From Rhynchosporium graminicola (Eukaryota > Ascomycota > Leotiomycetes > Helotiales > Ploettnerulaceae), in NCBI GenBank assembly GCA_900074885.1, contig FJUW01000004.1, positions 1,644,225 to 1,708,224 on the forward strand: DNA of 64,000 nucleotides, in the 5' to 3' direction. Position 1 is the stretch's first letter. Each line of letters opens with the position of its first letter. The position numbers and the translations under genes were made by a program. Under the pieces are notes generated by a model. The model did not search any database, was not told where the DNA came from, and saw nothing but the letters and a program-made list of their open reading frames with translations. Below, piece by piece: positions 1 to 12,347 of the stretch.

Positions 1-75
1 GCGAGGAGGCAGAAGAAGGTACTTGATTTTCCGACCTGGTGGGAAGAAAACGTTGAGAAGAGGTTGGTGAAGTGA
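1..75 (+). CDS. possible 3' end of a gene entering from the left edge
   Basis: Frame 1 is open from the first base to a TGA at 73-75 and gives 24 residues that are rich in Lys/Arg/Glu and contain a WWEENVEK stretch. The composition looks like a real C-terminus and the other two forward frames close earlier, but 24 codons prove little. No function can be given. It could equally be chance. Confidence 0.3.
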   Translation, partial: ARRQKKVLDFPTWWEENVEKRLVK

Positions 76-3000
76 TTGTTCTGCTTTTCTTAGCTATCAT
101 ACCTCGTTTCTTAAAGATACCATTGAATCATCCTGTTCGTCTGATAGTAATCCGGTTTCATTGCTTCTCCGAGCTTGTTTTGCCACAGAGCGAGCTTCCC
201 TTGATGTTCTTTCCCTCGGAGCCTTGGTCCCATTCGTGTAAATTTTATAGCAACCACACATTGGTCCCACAAACAAATCGGTCTCACTCAATCAGTCAGC
301 ATAAACACTCCTCACCCTCTCAACAAGACACTAGAACAGCCACCATCAAATCATCGAGAAGCCATTCAAGTTGAGGGTTTTTGCCATTGGCTCCCTTCGC
401 AAGTCACATTTTTTTATGCTTGATTACCGACTGGTAAAAAAGAATCTCCTCTAGGGAAGGAATCCCCTATACTCTTACCGAGCGAGTTAAGTGGGGTGTA
501 TGTATTGACCGGACAGACTTCACGGTATACTCGTCAATCAATGTATTGTGGTACCAACCTTGCATCTATCACGAGGAATTGAAGCACTGGATTCCGACCT
601 GGCTTAAGGGCTATTGAATTGTCTCTATTTCCCGTTCAGAGGAGATCAAATCCGTGGTTACAACGAGTTAAGCCTCGAGAAAGCTTTGTATGCATCTTGA
701 TGGTAAATATTTGAAAAGAGTTGTCGTCAAATTCAGGCCGCAAGCAGCCCCAAGATCCGCTCAACTAAAATATGGAAACATCTTACCTATATAATGATAG
801 CAATATCGACTGACTCGAACTCGAACTCTGTTCCACGTGTACCATGCAGTGATCAGAACTTCTACTGTGTAAACATGCTACGTTTGTGCAGAATCTTGAA
901 AGCTCAACCAAGGCTCGCGGATCCCCTAAAACCGGAATGTCAGAACAGCCGGCTGCTACATGGAAGACCGCCTGATATAAAGAAAGCTAGGTCTCTGTCG
1001 TAGGGATCGTCGCTGCCATTATCCACCCTCGTGTATTTGTGTTTCCTTAGCATCTTGAGACATTAGTCAATGCTTTTTCGAAAAACGCACTTTTTTTTGC
1101 TAAAGGAGGAATAGCTCAATCCCAGAACGAATATCGAGATGCCAATCAGCTTTGAAAACCAGCATGACCTCTGCCAACACCATTACCTTTCCCTAGTTTT
1201 TGTTCTATGATGCAGTCTAAGACGATTTCCAGGATTCATTATATAGTACTCTACTGTAAACTTCTTGCTCGTTTATACATTTGTACTCAGGAAAGGAGAT
1301 TCACTTACTGTAGGAGTGATTTGTACTACTTGGTACTTCACTTTCGTGCAGACACCACAATCTCCCGTGACCAGATCCACGCGGCCAGATTTTCGAGAGT
1401 ATAAAAATCAATTTGAGCTCAGTAGTGTTTGAAGCACCCGATCAACTATAGTCTGACTTATAAATACAATAGGTGATTAGCTGAGTTATACGGGTCAGAT
1501 AACTAGAAGATATAAGTAGAGGAATGGTTCTGCTACTCTGTGAATTGGACAGTTCCTTCAGGAATAGCATGATTAACTCGATAGCGAATGTAAGATCTGT
1601 TATCGAGTATTTTGTCTCTGTCATATCTATCCTTGCGATTTCCAGCCATCCTCGCCCATTGGTATCAGATTTTCGTTCAAACATATCAAGGAGAGGAACT
1701 GGAGAGACGAGTCAGAACACCATGCAATCGATTTGCGGGTCTGCGAGCGTGGTTACCACGCGAATTCGTGGCAAAACTCTCCAGCAAACTTGCAAATGGA
1801 CGGTGCGTGTTTTTCGCACTGCTGAAAACATTTCTTGTCAGAAGAATAACCTCTCTTTATAGCACCCGGGATATCAATATCTGCCTGTTTTCTCATTTTC
1901 CTATTGATAATTTCGCTTGTTGTCGACAAAAATAGCGACGAACTTCAGTTCACTTCACCCAGTCCTGCAATACGCTTCGCTATTTTGCTAAATCAGCTCG
2001 CAGCAACCTTCTCATTTATCAGCTTTTTGGAGTAGCTTCAGTGCGAGGTTAACGACTAACTTGTTTCCGCTAGCCTTATTATATCCCAAGATAATGACTG
2101 GTGTTTTCCAAGTCTGAAAATCTTTGATTTGTGGTTTTAGGTTGCTTGATACGCCTGCCTGCGAATACTCCCCGTTCCGATATCCTGCTCTTGTAACGAA
2201 CGCAACTTCTTGAATAATAGGACAGAGTAGTCTCGTGACGATAGTATTCGTGACTCTATTGCGAAACACACGGAAGATGGTGTCGTCATGTGCTTTGTGA
2301 TTGTCATTTATTGCCTCTGCATCTACATTCGGATACTTCTCATGAAATCTGCAATCCAGTTGCCTCCGCTAGTGTATTGAAATCCTCTCGAGCATGTTAT
2401 TTCGGGTCTCAAAAGGCTCATTCTTATCGCTCCATAGAGACCGGAATTTCAACAATCGTATCTTCACGCTTTTCCCTCGAATTTGTTGCTTTGACCCAAC
2501 ACATCGAACAATATGTGCAAACTCTCCGGGAACGCTTATCATTTAAATTATTTAAGTTACTTGCTCCAATCTTACAATTTGAAATATTTTTTGGATGTCG
2601 AGTAGGTTCATTATGTCACCGAAACTTAAACCCCATCATTGATTATATTGTGATTAGCCAAGTCTATTATGATGAAAATCTAGTTCGACTTATTCGAGGA
2701 TTACCATCTTCCAGCGATTCCGAGCCTCTCACAATCTCATGGATCCTCATTGTCCCTGTGGAGCTAAGTTGGATGTCTTAGATGACTATTCATACATGAC
2801 TGCTTGAACATACACTTGTTCTATTCTGTGGTTTTTAGCCAACTAAGAGTCGGAACTACTGCTATCAAATGTCCAGTTCGGTCATGACATGCTTCACTCG
2901 AGGTCCAGGCAATAGCAAGAAAATGTTCTCTTCTATCTGAATTGTTCTTCCGCGGGTATAAATGCTAGAGATCTCTTCAATACAGTGTCTCGCCCTATCT

Positions 3001-6000
3001 TTCACGCACACAATTTCCAGGGGTCGTAGTCAGATTGCGAGCTCAGTCTGCTTGTACTGGACACGCAAAGCCAGTTCGAACTTGAACGGCGAAGAGTATG
3101 AGCAATATTGATACTGTTTACTCAGATATTCCAATCTCTGAAAAAGAGATACACATCCACAAAGATGGCTGGGTGGTGTCATTGTCAAATGATTTATGAC
3201 TGTCATCGGAGTTTTCCTGGTCCAGGTATAGTTCAACATCCCGCTGCTTGTCTGACATCTCAATGATTTCATTAGCAGATTTCGTTTGTGATTGAGACTG
3301 CTAAATACCGTTTTAATGGTTTAATTCCCGCTTCCAAAAGGCAACCCTATTTCTGAAAAGCCCATCCCTTTGCTGTGCCATCTTGTACTCGAAAGAGTGT
3401 ATTGGTGAGCAGCTGCCATGTTGAAAGTTGGCTTGAATGCACTTTTTATAACGTGCTGTTATCGAAGATTGGGCCGGTCGCATATTTGAAAGAGTGAATC
3501 ATTGAAATCCTCGGACTTTGTCTGCTCTGAATTGTGATGTATCTGTTGGGAGATGACTGATGGAGACGAAGTTGGGTTAGCACGCACTTCGCTGACGATC
3601 AAAGTCAAATCACTGCTGCGACATTGACTTGATATCAGTTTTCCCAAGCGGAGATTCTAGGACACCTGAGAAAGTCACCCCAGTCTATTTCAAGTGAATC
3701 TCTTGGAAAAAATCGCGGGAGGAAGATAGATCATCGGAAAAGCATGCCTTGTGGCAGAGAACTGATTTACGTCCTATACTTGATGCTCGCAGGTGCTGAT
3801 TGTCCTTAATATAATATTAATTACCGTCAGCAGTCCAAAAATACAATTATGATTGTTGATTTTTGTGTACTAAGTATCTGCTGCTGGCCAAAAGGACGCT
3901 GACGAATCAAAAATAATGTTAGACATAAGTTCGTCGCCCGTCAGCAATTGACAAGAATCTTGAATTGACTTGTAGATGTAATTTCTCCATTGCCAGGATG
4001 TCTAGTAGCCAAATTTCAGAGATATCTCGCTCTCATATTACCGTAGTCTTACAAATCTCCTAGTTGTCATCCACTCTCACGCCCTGTAGCCCTCCATTTA
4101 TTGCTTACCGATCCACAAGTCCCCATCGCACGGGAATGCGGAGTCTCGTCAATACACGCCACATTATCTTCAAATTAACCAATAATAATTCCCCAGTACC
4201 TCACACTTCCCCACCTGACAAGCCTCGCGCCCTGCTGAATGACATGACATGTCTCGCTTAAGTCAATATGAGCTTTGCACCCATGTATTTTGTTGACTTC
4301 GTTTGTCATGACACTGGTAGTCAGTTGCAGAGAATCACGAGAATTCACTTTTCTGGGTGAAGTCCAGCTTCACCAGCCAGATATCGGGAAATCTTTGTTT
4401 CTGACGCTGTTTTCCAAGACCTATGGACTCGTATCAAAAAGATTTCCCATAGATCCTTCCCTCCCAGCCGCTGGGCTGAAGTGATTCGAGAATTTTCGAC
4501 ATGCTCAGGTTAACCATAGCCTGAAAGTGGAATGTCGGGAAAGCTCATTGGGAACTTGAAAACACTACTCATTACCACAAGAATGACTGATACCATGCGG
4601 TTCATTCGGCCCATACATAGTATCACATCAATCGAAGCAAGCTTGAATTTCGAATTTTGCCCGGTGGTCCTCTTTGCAACACAAGAAACAGCACAAAGTG
4701 GCTCATCAAGCTATTCGTTCGGGAGTGACGCTGTGCGGAGCCGCGGCACTTCGAAGAGGATCGATCCCTGCTTGACAATGGTGATGGAGAATAGAGGTAT
4801 GGTGATTAGTAACTACGTCTTGATAGCTTCATGAATCGGACAGCCATGAATAATTCTGACGGGGTGTGATTTGAGTCAACAAGGGCATCTATGCATTTAG
4901 ATCGAAGGATCTCCGAAAGCAGAATCAGTGGATCTTCAAGCCTGTCGAGAAACTCAATTGGTACTTGGTCACACTAGAAACTGATCTGGAGAGTCACCGA
5001 GAACTGAAATCCTATTGGCATAAGTAGCAAACTGAAATCAGAATATAGTTCATGTGAGGTAGCTTGATCAGAGCTTAGGCTTTTCTATTTGAGCAAGGTC
5101 CACTGGCTCTAACTGAGCCGCCGCCCAGGAAATCTTGTCTGCTCATCCACAGGTTCACAAAGGGCTTAGGACCAAGCACCAGCCATTAGTGTAATTGGCC
5201 CAAGTATATGATCGAGATATTTGCTGGCTGCCACTCAAAGCTATCTCGCAGCAGTACTTAGACCATGAGAAAATGTTAGCTCAAGACTATCAGAGTTCAA
5301 TCTAAGATTTACGAAAGAGAGGCTCTTTGGTGCATACCAATTGAAGACTACTTCGCGTGAAACGTCCTCTTTCGTGAGTGATCAGTATGTTTTCTGGTCG
5401 CAACTCATGTCCTGTAACAAGTTGCGGACGGGCTGGGAAGTTTTGGAGGGTAGCTCAGAGTCAAGATGACTTTCCGCCCCTCTGTAAAACAATGGGACGA
5501 AGTTGCAGATGTTCGATCGGACGGAAAAAAACGTTGGTTAAAGGTCATCATCACCCACGCATGGGTTCGGGAGCAAAATCTTTAGGGGGAATTTCCGGTG
5601 CGAAGTCGTCGTTTATACCCTGGTGAAATGTGAAGGGAATGGTGCTGACCTGGCTCAATCCAACTACTAGGAGAATATTAGAAAGAGAGGTCGATAGGGA
5701 TAGAGCTGCATTTGGCTCTTGATGGAAAACTCAGGCCACCCTACCGCCAATTATGAATGTGGGTTGAAAATCTCTGCAAGATACATCTCGCAATATCCGG
5801 AAAAGAATCTTGCTCCTAAATCGAGCACCTCAATTCATCAGCGAAGACCACAATTTTATGCAGTTTCTTTCATTGGTCCCTTGTCCGGGGTAGAAAGCCG
5901 GCGAGGGATTCCAGGTAAACAGCATCAGCACCTTCATCGTTGAAAAACATTTTTGAAGATGCTCCAAGCAGATCGCTGACCTTTTAACTGAGTTCGGCAA

Positions 6001-7014
6001 TGCCAGCATCCAAATGAACTAAGATCGTAACATCCAGCTGAGACCACATTTCATGAACTTCATCATCTTGAACACGTCGTAAAGCTGCCAACCCCGCAAC
6101 CAGCGTATTTGTCACTGCAACATGCTCCTGTAACTATCAATTGACTGTAATTTTCAGACTGTATATCAATTCACGAGAAGATCTTACTTTTGATCAGGTA
6201 CACTAAGGGCCTTGCCTGGTCTACGGTACTTCTTGACTCTTAATCTTCGCTCTGGCTGGCATTGTCGATGCTGAAGGAATTTGCTTCTTCTCTCTAGCCT
6301 TTGAAGTTTCAGGTTTACATATAATGATTGAAATTCTCAGAAACAGTAGGAAATAAAGTACCGACCCTTACGAGTCTCGCGATATGATTAAGAGAATCAA
6401 GAGGAGACACATGTCGAGATGGATTAATGAGTCAAAAGTTTCTACTAAGTGTCTGCCTGATAATAAAGTTTTATACCTAGATAACGAGTTTAGGTTGTTT
6501 ATTCGAGAACTTAGCAGTATAAAGGTGCGTCCTCGAGGCTTATTAGGATATTAACGTCTTTTTCGAGTGGTTACGAGGACTTTGAAAACCACTGTCAAAC
6601 TTTCTTTATTCTTCTCTTTCTATTTCATAAGTTATGTCTTCTTACTCATCGACTGTTTGTTCACCTCTAAGAGATGAAACAATTCGATAAAGCAACATTA
6701 TGAACTTGAATTCAATGGAATTTCCTTGTATCTTGTAGCGCTTATCAACTCAGACTTCTCGTACTACAAATCGAAGCCACATCAAAGCCCACCCGGCCCC
6801 CTGAGCTCATACCTGCCTCTCAATCTCCGATCGACATACTATCCTCTATCTAATTTCCTTCAGGAGCCTCATTTTCGCTTCGAAACATCAGTTGATAATA
6901 TCTCGAGTGGGAGTCCTCTACTGCGCCCAGCAAAGCCAGAGACATGTTGCCACGGAATCTTGGATCGGCATTCATCTTCAAACATCGTTGCCTGGAAGAA
7001 TATAACGCACCCTT
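76..7014. other. gene-poor region of about 6.9 kb
   Basis: No convincing gene was found on either strand. The longest open frames (for example 163 codons at 2290-2781 plus, 112 codons at 1524-1862 plus) have compositions like translated non-coding DNA, no recognisable motif and no splice context. An 85-codon minus frame at 2012-2269 ends in a Lys/Leu-rich tail and is the least implausible, but it matches nothing known to me. The region is visibly AT-rich in places (around 6360-6720). No terminal repeats, transposase or reverse-transcriptase motifs were seen. Confidence 0.6.
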
Positions 7015-7981
7015 TCAACTTCCAAAGCTTGATGAAAAAGTACTCTCCAGTGAATACGAAGCTGACTGAAAATGTTGGCAGCTGATGCGTCGACCGAGGA
7101 GCCCGTTGACGTGTCCTCCGTCCTTGTCAACAGTGCTGATTGTCCAAGTACACGTACTCAATGTACCGAATAAAAGCTTTAGCAATTCTATTAAAAACAA
7201 TAGCAATCCCTTCGTTTTTTTGATCTCCGTAAACAAATCACGCATCGTTCTATTCACGACGTGAAGCTTTCTCTTCATCTCTCTAACCTTGATTGCCTTC
7301 AAATTATAACTGGGTTTCAGTCCCATCAAGCGAAACTTGAGCTGTGTGTATTCGTCGGAGAGCTCTGCGAGTCTCGTGTTGTAATCTGGCTCAAGCAACG
7401 TGAGGCCACGTGGGTCGGATTCCTGGGCAACATCATCTTCCTGATCGTATACAGTCAGTAAAGGTCTTCAAAAAGAAGCAAAGCCAGGACTCTGGAAGCT
7501 CGAGAGAGGTTTCTTACTTGAGATACGCTAGTGCCGACCTGCTCACCTGCCTGGTTAATCAGCTTAGTCGCCCAGGTTTCGAATTCGACGACATCCTTAG
7601 AGAAGAGCTCGAATCCGATTAGCTCCTCCATCGATTTCAAAAACTCTGGAGAGGAGAAGATAGCTAGCGTCCGCCTAAAATCGGCAGGTGTGTGCTTGAC
7701 AGAATTCAGAAAGTCTTTGGCGACAGCGATATGATCCTCGATGAGCTCGCGCCTCATAGTGAGTCTCATCTCTCGATCAACCAGGGAAACCTCCTGGCTC
7801 TCCAAGGATATGATCTCAATCTTTGTCCATTTTACTCGCCCTTCCTCCTCCATAATCTTCCACGCTGCACTTTGATAAAAGGGGGTCGAGGCTGTCACGC
7901 ATCAGCCGACAGCAGAGAGCATATCGAAGACTTGAAGAGCTTACCCGACATACTTGAAGGAAACTCCTGATTGCCTTCCAT
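7015..7981 (-). CDS. hypothetical coiled-coil protein, three exons
   Basis: Proposed exons on the minus strand are 7981-7945, 7891-7518 and 7440-7015, giving about 278 residues. The ATG at 7981 opens a 12-codon first exon. It ends at a GTAAGC donor in phase 1 and joins a CAG acceptor at 7892. The second intron (7441-7517) has GTAAGA and a GATCAG acceptor in phase 0, and the frames join cleanly. The product is mostly charged helix: Glu/Lys/Arg-rich segments across about residues 25-130 and 140-200, then a hydrophobic Leu/Ile/Phe stretch near 205-225 that could be a membrane segment or a buried helix. The last 40 residues look less protein-like, so the true stop may differ. No domain is recognised and no function can be assigned. 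Confidence 0.6.
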
Positions 7982-7996
7982 ATTCGCGGCAAGAAA

Positions 7997-8257
7997 TCAG
8001 CGTTTGAAGGTATTTCGAAGATGTGTGGTCCAGGGTTTGTGTGGATTCTGATCGTTGTCGAACAGATGCTCGAAGTGCGGCGAGAAAGTAAAGCTCGAAA
8101 TTGCGGGGTTCGAATTTTTCCCGAAAGGGTTGCCTAGCCTCAATTTAGAAAATTCACTCATTGTGAGGAGTTCACTTTCACCGCTTCTCGCCGGCCTCGG
8201 AGGTCTCGGCCTTGGACGGTCAGCCCTTACGTCGCTACCAGGCAACATAACATTCAA
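7997..8257 (-). other. 86-codon upstream ORF in the same frame as the next gene
   Basis: An ATG-initiated frame ends in TGA at 7999-7997. It lies 15 bases before, and in the same frame as, the ATG at 7981 of the coiled-coil gene. The N-terminal third is Arg/Pro-rich and the rest has ordinary composition. It could be an upstream ORF on the same mRNA, a separate small gene, or chance. I saw no splice donor that would remove the stop and fuse the two. An overlapping plus-strand frame (8055-8276) is also open, which weakens both. Confidence 0.3.
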
Positions 8258-8979
8258 CGCAAATAAGCGAGATTAGCTCGGTTTTAAGATTGACCAAATC
8301 TGAAAATTGAATCACTCGTATCGGCTCGGAACTATCGGCAGCGTTTTGCAGCTGTTAAATAGAATAGACGCCTGACCTCTGAATTTTGACGATTCTCTCC
8401 TATTCAAATAGAGTTTGGAGGTATATATAGGGACCCTATCGCGAACACACCTCGTCAAAAAACCATGTTGATAGTAATGCTTGCAAGAAAATCTTAATTA
8501 TTGTTCCGTTGTAGCAGTATAAAATCATTGCCTTTATCGACTTGTTACACTGGGCAAGCGGAGGACACGGTACGTTGCTCTTCCCTTTCGTTGCTGGCTC
8601 TTGCTATGCGCAGAGTAAACCTCACAGGAGAAAGCTGTGGCAGTCCTCACACTGAGCTCCTCCTCGATCGGAAGGTGATTATAGACGGACACTCGCTCAT
8701 CCATCCTGCAAGGTAGCATACGAGTTTACATAAATGTTCACTCCCCGGGAGCACTCTTTTGTATACCTGGCAAAATGAAGCGCAAATTTTTGCTTGCTGA
8801 GAGTCACAGAGGTCAAAGAACACACGTCAGAAGAATAAAAGGACTGCCGAAGTTATTTTTCAATGTACCACTACCATGGCCATGAAGATACAATCCATCG
8901 GAACTGTGCTGAACCTGGTAACAACATCTTTTTTTCAGAGAACAATTCCTAGTTTCTATCGTTACACCTCATCTTTCGC
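8258..8979. other. intergenic, nothing recognised
   Basis: Short overlapping frames of 60-71 codons on both strands (8501-8719) show no motif or splice context. A TATATATAG-like stretch near 8422 could be a promoter element, but no gene start supports it. Confidence 0.5.
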
Positions 8980-9823
8980 TCAGACCCCGGGATACAGCTT
9001 CTTCTCGCCCATTCTCCATTTCTCGTTAGACCACATGGAAGAAATACCATACGGGAGTTCCGAAGCATTGAATCGCTCGCCCACTTTTTCAATAACAAAA
9101 TGCCACTCCTGCCAGCGGTATTCCAAGCCACACATAATCTTTTGTATAACCTCTAGTGTGAAATCGACCCAGAATCTCATCCAGAAGTGTTCACTCCGCT
9201 GATATGCAGTCATTGCCCCCTGCATGCTTCGATGTGCGCTATCCGCGCCTATCGGCGCAATGGCTGTAGCACCTTTGAAGCGATTGAGAAACAAGTGTAG
9301 TAAGCCCAGGGTCCGAATGTCGAACTCGTCAACCCCGATAGTCTTGATTCTGCGGAAGTTGTGAAAGCTGCAACCGGCATGATTCATGCTGCTAAGCACA
9401 AAAAATGAATGCCGGCTAAGATAGAACGTATCTGTTGCAGGATTGGACCAAATTCTCTTGCTTGAGAGTACTGACGACTCATGGTCATGTGTTTCGCTCA
9501 TGTCACTATAAGGTGTGTGTCAGCGTCCCATCCGACAGAGATAATGACGGTCGAGCCAATAACTTGCGGATATTAAGGAGCTTAATGAAGCATGGCATTC
9601 TCTTCTTTGCCTCGACGCGGCTTTCGACACAGAATTGCATTCAAGCACTTTCTGGAGCTCCTTCGCTCGTGCTACTGAACTGGAGGAAGATATGATTGAC
9701 TTGCTCCGTCTTCTTCCGAAACCCGTATCGCCCATTAGCTCTATCGTTATCCTTGGTGATGGTGTCGAATCGAGGACTTAAATCGAAGTCTAGCTCGATG
9801 ATGCTCGAAGTGTAGCCGATCAC
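8980..9823 (-). pseudogene. broken 2EXR-family gene
   Basis: Reading the minus strand from about 9823, one frame gives residues resembling the body of a 2EXR protein (LSPRF..., YGFRKKTEQ). It then meets an in-frame TGA at 9643-9641 and continues in the same frame with MQFCVESRVEAKKRMPCF, which matches the 'VCxESRxEA' segment typical of this family. The frame is lost near 9510. A different frame (9501-8980, 173 codons) carries the downstream NPATDTFYL segment and a C-terminal helical region to a TAG. I saw no donor/acceptor pair that would reconcile the frames. The start and the first 2EXR helix upstream of 9823 were not found. I call it a pseudogene with at least one nonsense and one frame-changing lesion, although a gene with unrecognised introns is not excluded. 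Confidence 0.55.
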
Positions 9824-10636
9824 AGCGCGGCCTAGTAAGCATCATTAATTAGTCGTATGGTCACTTCTGAAGCCTTGTTGACATTTGCGATTCTGGCTGA
9901 CGAGCGTGTCTGAAGTTGCTGATCGCGACTCAGATTGGAATTTCTTGGCTATTTTGACGAGTTTGTGCACTGTGAGACAAATTCTCGAAATTGGAAATAG
10001 TTTTCGAAAGGGAGTTGCGTGTAGGTTGCCTTTGTTTTGGCTCGCTTAATTTTAGCGCCATTCTCTGCTAGGTCACATGATCCCTTCTACAAGGTGGTAC
10101 TCTGAGCTTTTGCGCTGCTCATGATACTGCAATCGCAAGGCTGCATCAGAAAACTTAGAGAAGATACTTCGTAGCAGATGATTTTTTCATTTCTAGATTG
10201 ATACGCGCGATAGACTCATTTCACGGTAATCTAGAGTGCACAAATTTACCAAGTCTTAGAGGTATCATCCAGGAATATGAACGGCCGAAGGTAAATCTGG
10301 TTTGTTCAAGCTTACCTGTCTAATACACCACATTATACTTTAGAGTAACATCGAGCACAATTGATTTGCAATGAGCAATCAATTATATTGATCTGCCACG
10401 AGCAAGAAACCACAAGTCAGAGGATTAGTTGCACGTCGGCGCTGACACGGAGAAAGGCCAAGCGCTATCCTACCAAAAATCTTCAAGTTTGCCCTATCTG
10501 AGATACGAGAGGATTCAATTTGACATGGCGTTTTTCGAAGGGGACTGAAGAGTCCCAGGCAATCCACCCAATGCGCCAAGTAATATACATTTCCCGAGTA
10601 CACATTAACTCCAAGCAGTCCTCTCAAGCAAACTCC
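9824..10636. other. intergenic, nothing recognised
   Basis: It lies upstream of the broken 2EXR copy and downstream of the stop of the next 2EXR gene. An 82-codon minus frame at 10379-10627 has no recognisable motif. The missing 5' part of the broken copy may be here in unrecognisable form. Confidence 0.45.
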
Positions 10637-12347
10637 TCATGCGGTAGCAGCAGCAGCTAGTTTTGGAGGCGGTTTAACTTGCAAATGCGCAACTCCATGT
10701 TCATCTTCGATCCAAACACTAACACTCTTATCCCGGAGGAGGTACACCGCAAATCCCTTGAAGAACATCTTCATCGACATCTGAGTCCGATACATACGCC
10801 GCAGTTCGAAGCTCTGAGCATCTTCCCGCTTCTCCACATAATTTCCGGAACGCTTTTCTGCCGTTGGTCTCTTGTCATCCTCAACCTTGTACACAGCGTC
10901 GATATAATCTACGACCGGGCTATTTATGTCGAAAGCGAGATCGGATTGAGAGAAATAGAAGTGCTTTACGTTGAGTAGACCATGAAACTGCTTCTTCCAG
11001 CCACCTGGTTTGCGGGCGTTGACATGCCAATGGTGGATTTGGTACAGGCTATCCTTTGTGATTCGGATGGCATCTGTATTGGGATTGAAGCGGACCGCGT
11101 TGCCTTCAAGCATCCACTTGAGTCTGTTTGGCTTGGCAAGCTTAAAGGCGGCAAACGCATCCTTGCAAACAAACATGATGCGGTTTTCGGACTCCAGAGT
11201 AATAGATTTGTAGTGGTAAAGCCACCTGTAGACCCTATTAGAGATGCCCATCCAGCAGGAGTTTTTACGGATAGCGAGTACTCACATCTCTTATACTGTG
11301 TTCGAGTCTATTTTTCGATCAAGGGTCTCTTACGCTGGCTCTCCTGACAGATCGACAAAGATTTATTGATCTTGAAGGAAACAAAGCCTGTGGCGTTCGC
11401 TGCTTCAACAAAGATCATGGTCCTCAGCTCAAGGGGTAATTCGCAGAAGATGTGGAAATTTTCTGGGCCTCTGGAGAAGACATTCCAGCCAACAGGATCA
11501 TCTTGAAATGAGTCAAATTCCTTATATTGGCTATTCATGCGGGACATCATTCTGGCGTCCTCAGACAGGTCTTGGATGCTATGACTCAAGCCTGATGCTG
11601 CTTTCGCATGGGATTTCAAATCGATTGCTGAGGCCTCGTTTCCATATATGTTACTGTCTAACTGTGAGACCTCATGATTCGTACCCAAATAACCCACATA
11701 TGCCAATGCTTTTTCCATCGGCGAGTTGAACCACGGATATTGATGAAAAGCGACGAGAGAGTAGGAAGCATTGTAAGTGGACGACGCAAGCTGTACGCCA
11801 GATTCAAAACCTAAATCAAATTGCGAGATGATGCCACTGTACTCACGTATAGCCATTTGAGGGATTGGACGATCAAATGCATGGTTCTGTACGTGAATGG
11901 TTCGCGACATATCGAACTGAGGACCGTGGAGTAGTCTGGCATCGGGGCGGAAGCTTCTGCACGTACTGCAGTAGATTTGGAAGGATTAGGAACGTACTCA
12001 TACCTACCCATGGTCGAATGGGAATCTGCATATTCGATTTGGGGATCGTCCATCGTAGTAGCGATCTGGGTGTTGTCATTTGATGGATGAGAGTCATCAA
12101 AGCTGCCGCCAGATGTCGTCGGTGCAGTAACCTCTAAACCGGCGGTAAGGAAGTCTGGAACCGATATAATTTCTTCTTCCCAGTCTATGAGCAATCCTGA
12201 GTCTCGGTGATGTGACTCCTCATATTGCTTGAACTCGACAATCTCCGGCATGGAATGTGAATCATAAGAGCCATTGATGATGCGACTGAATGTCATAAAA
12301 GCAGATTCATCTGCTCTATCTTCAGTCTTTTGATCTGGAAAAGACAT
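10637..12347 (-). CDS. large 2EXR domain protein with one unresolved splice junction
   Basis: Exon 1 runs 12347-12004 and has an acidic, low-complexity N-terminus. A 47-bp intron (12003-11957; GTATGA donor, GTGCAG acceptor, CCTAATCC branch-like site) joins exon 2 (11956-11334) in frame. Near its end exon 2 carries the 2EXR signature FHIFCELPLELRTMIFVEAA. A GTAAGA donor follows at 11333. The downstream frame (about 11234-10637) carries the rest of the family fold, with VCKDAFAAF and RFNPNTDAIRI segments and a stop at 10637. The donor leaves phase 1, while both visible acceptors (AATAG and CTACAG) need phase 2, so the last junction is off by one base. Expected product is about 520 residues. 2EXR proteins have no established function. 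Either an unusual splice or a single-base lesion is implied. Confidence 0.6.

Noticed and set aside
2290..2781. 163-codon plus-strand open frame
   Set aside because: No motif, no splice signals, and composition like random translation.
8055..8276. plus-strand 73-codon frame with a CSKCGEK zinc-ribbon-like start
   Set aside because: One CxxC alone is weak. It overlaps an opposite open frame and has no second Cys pair.
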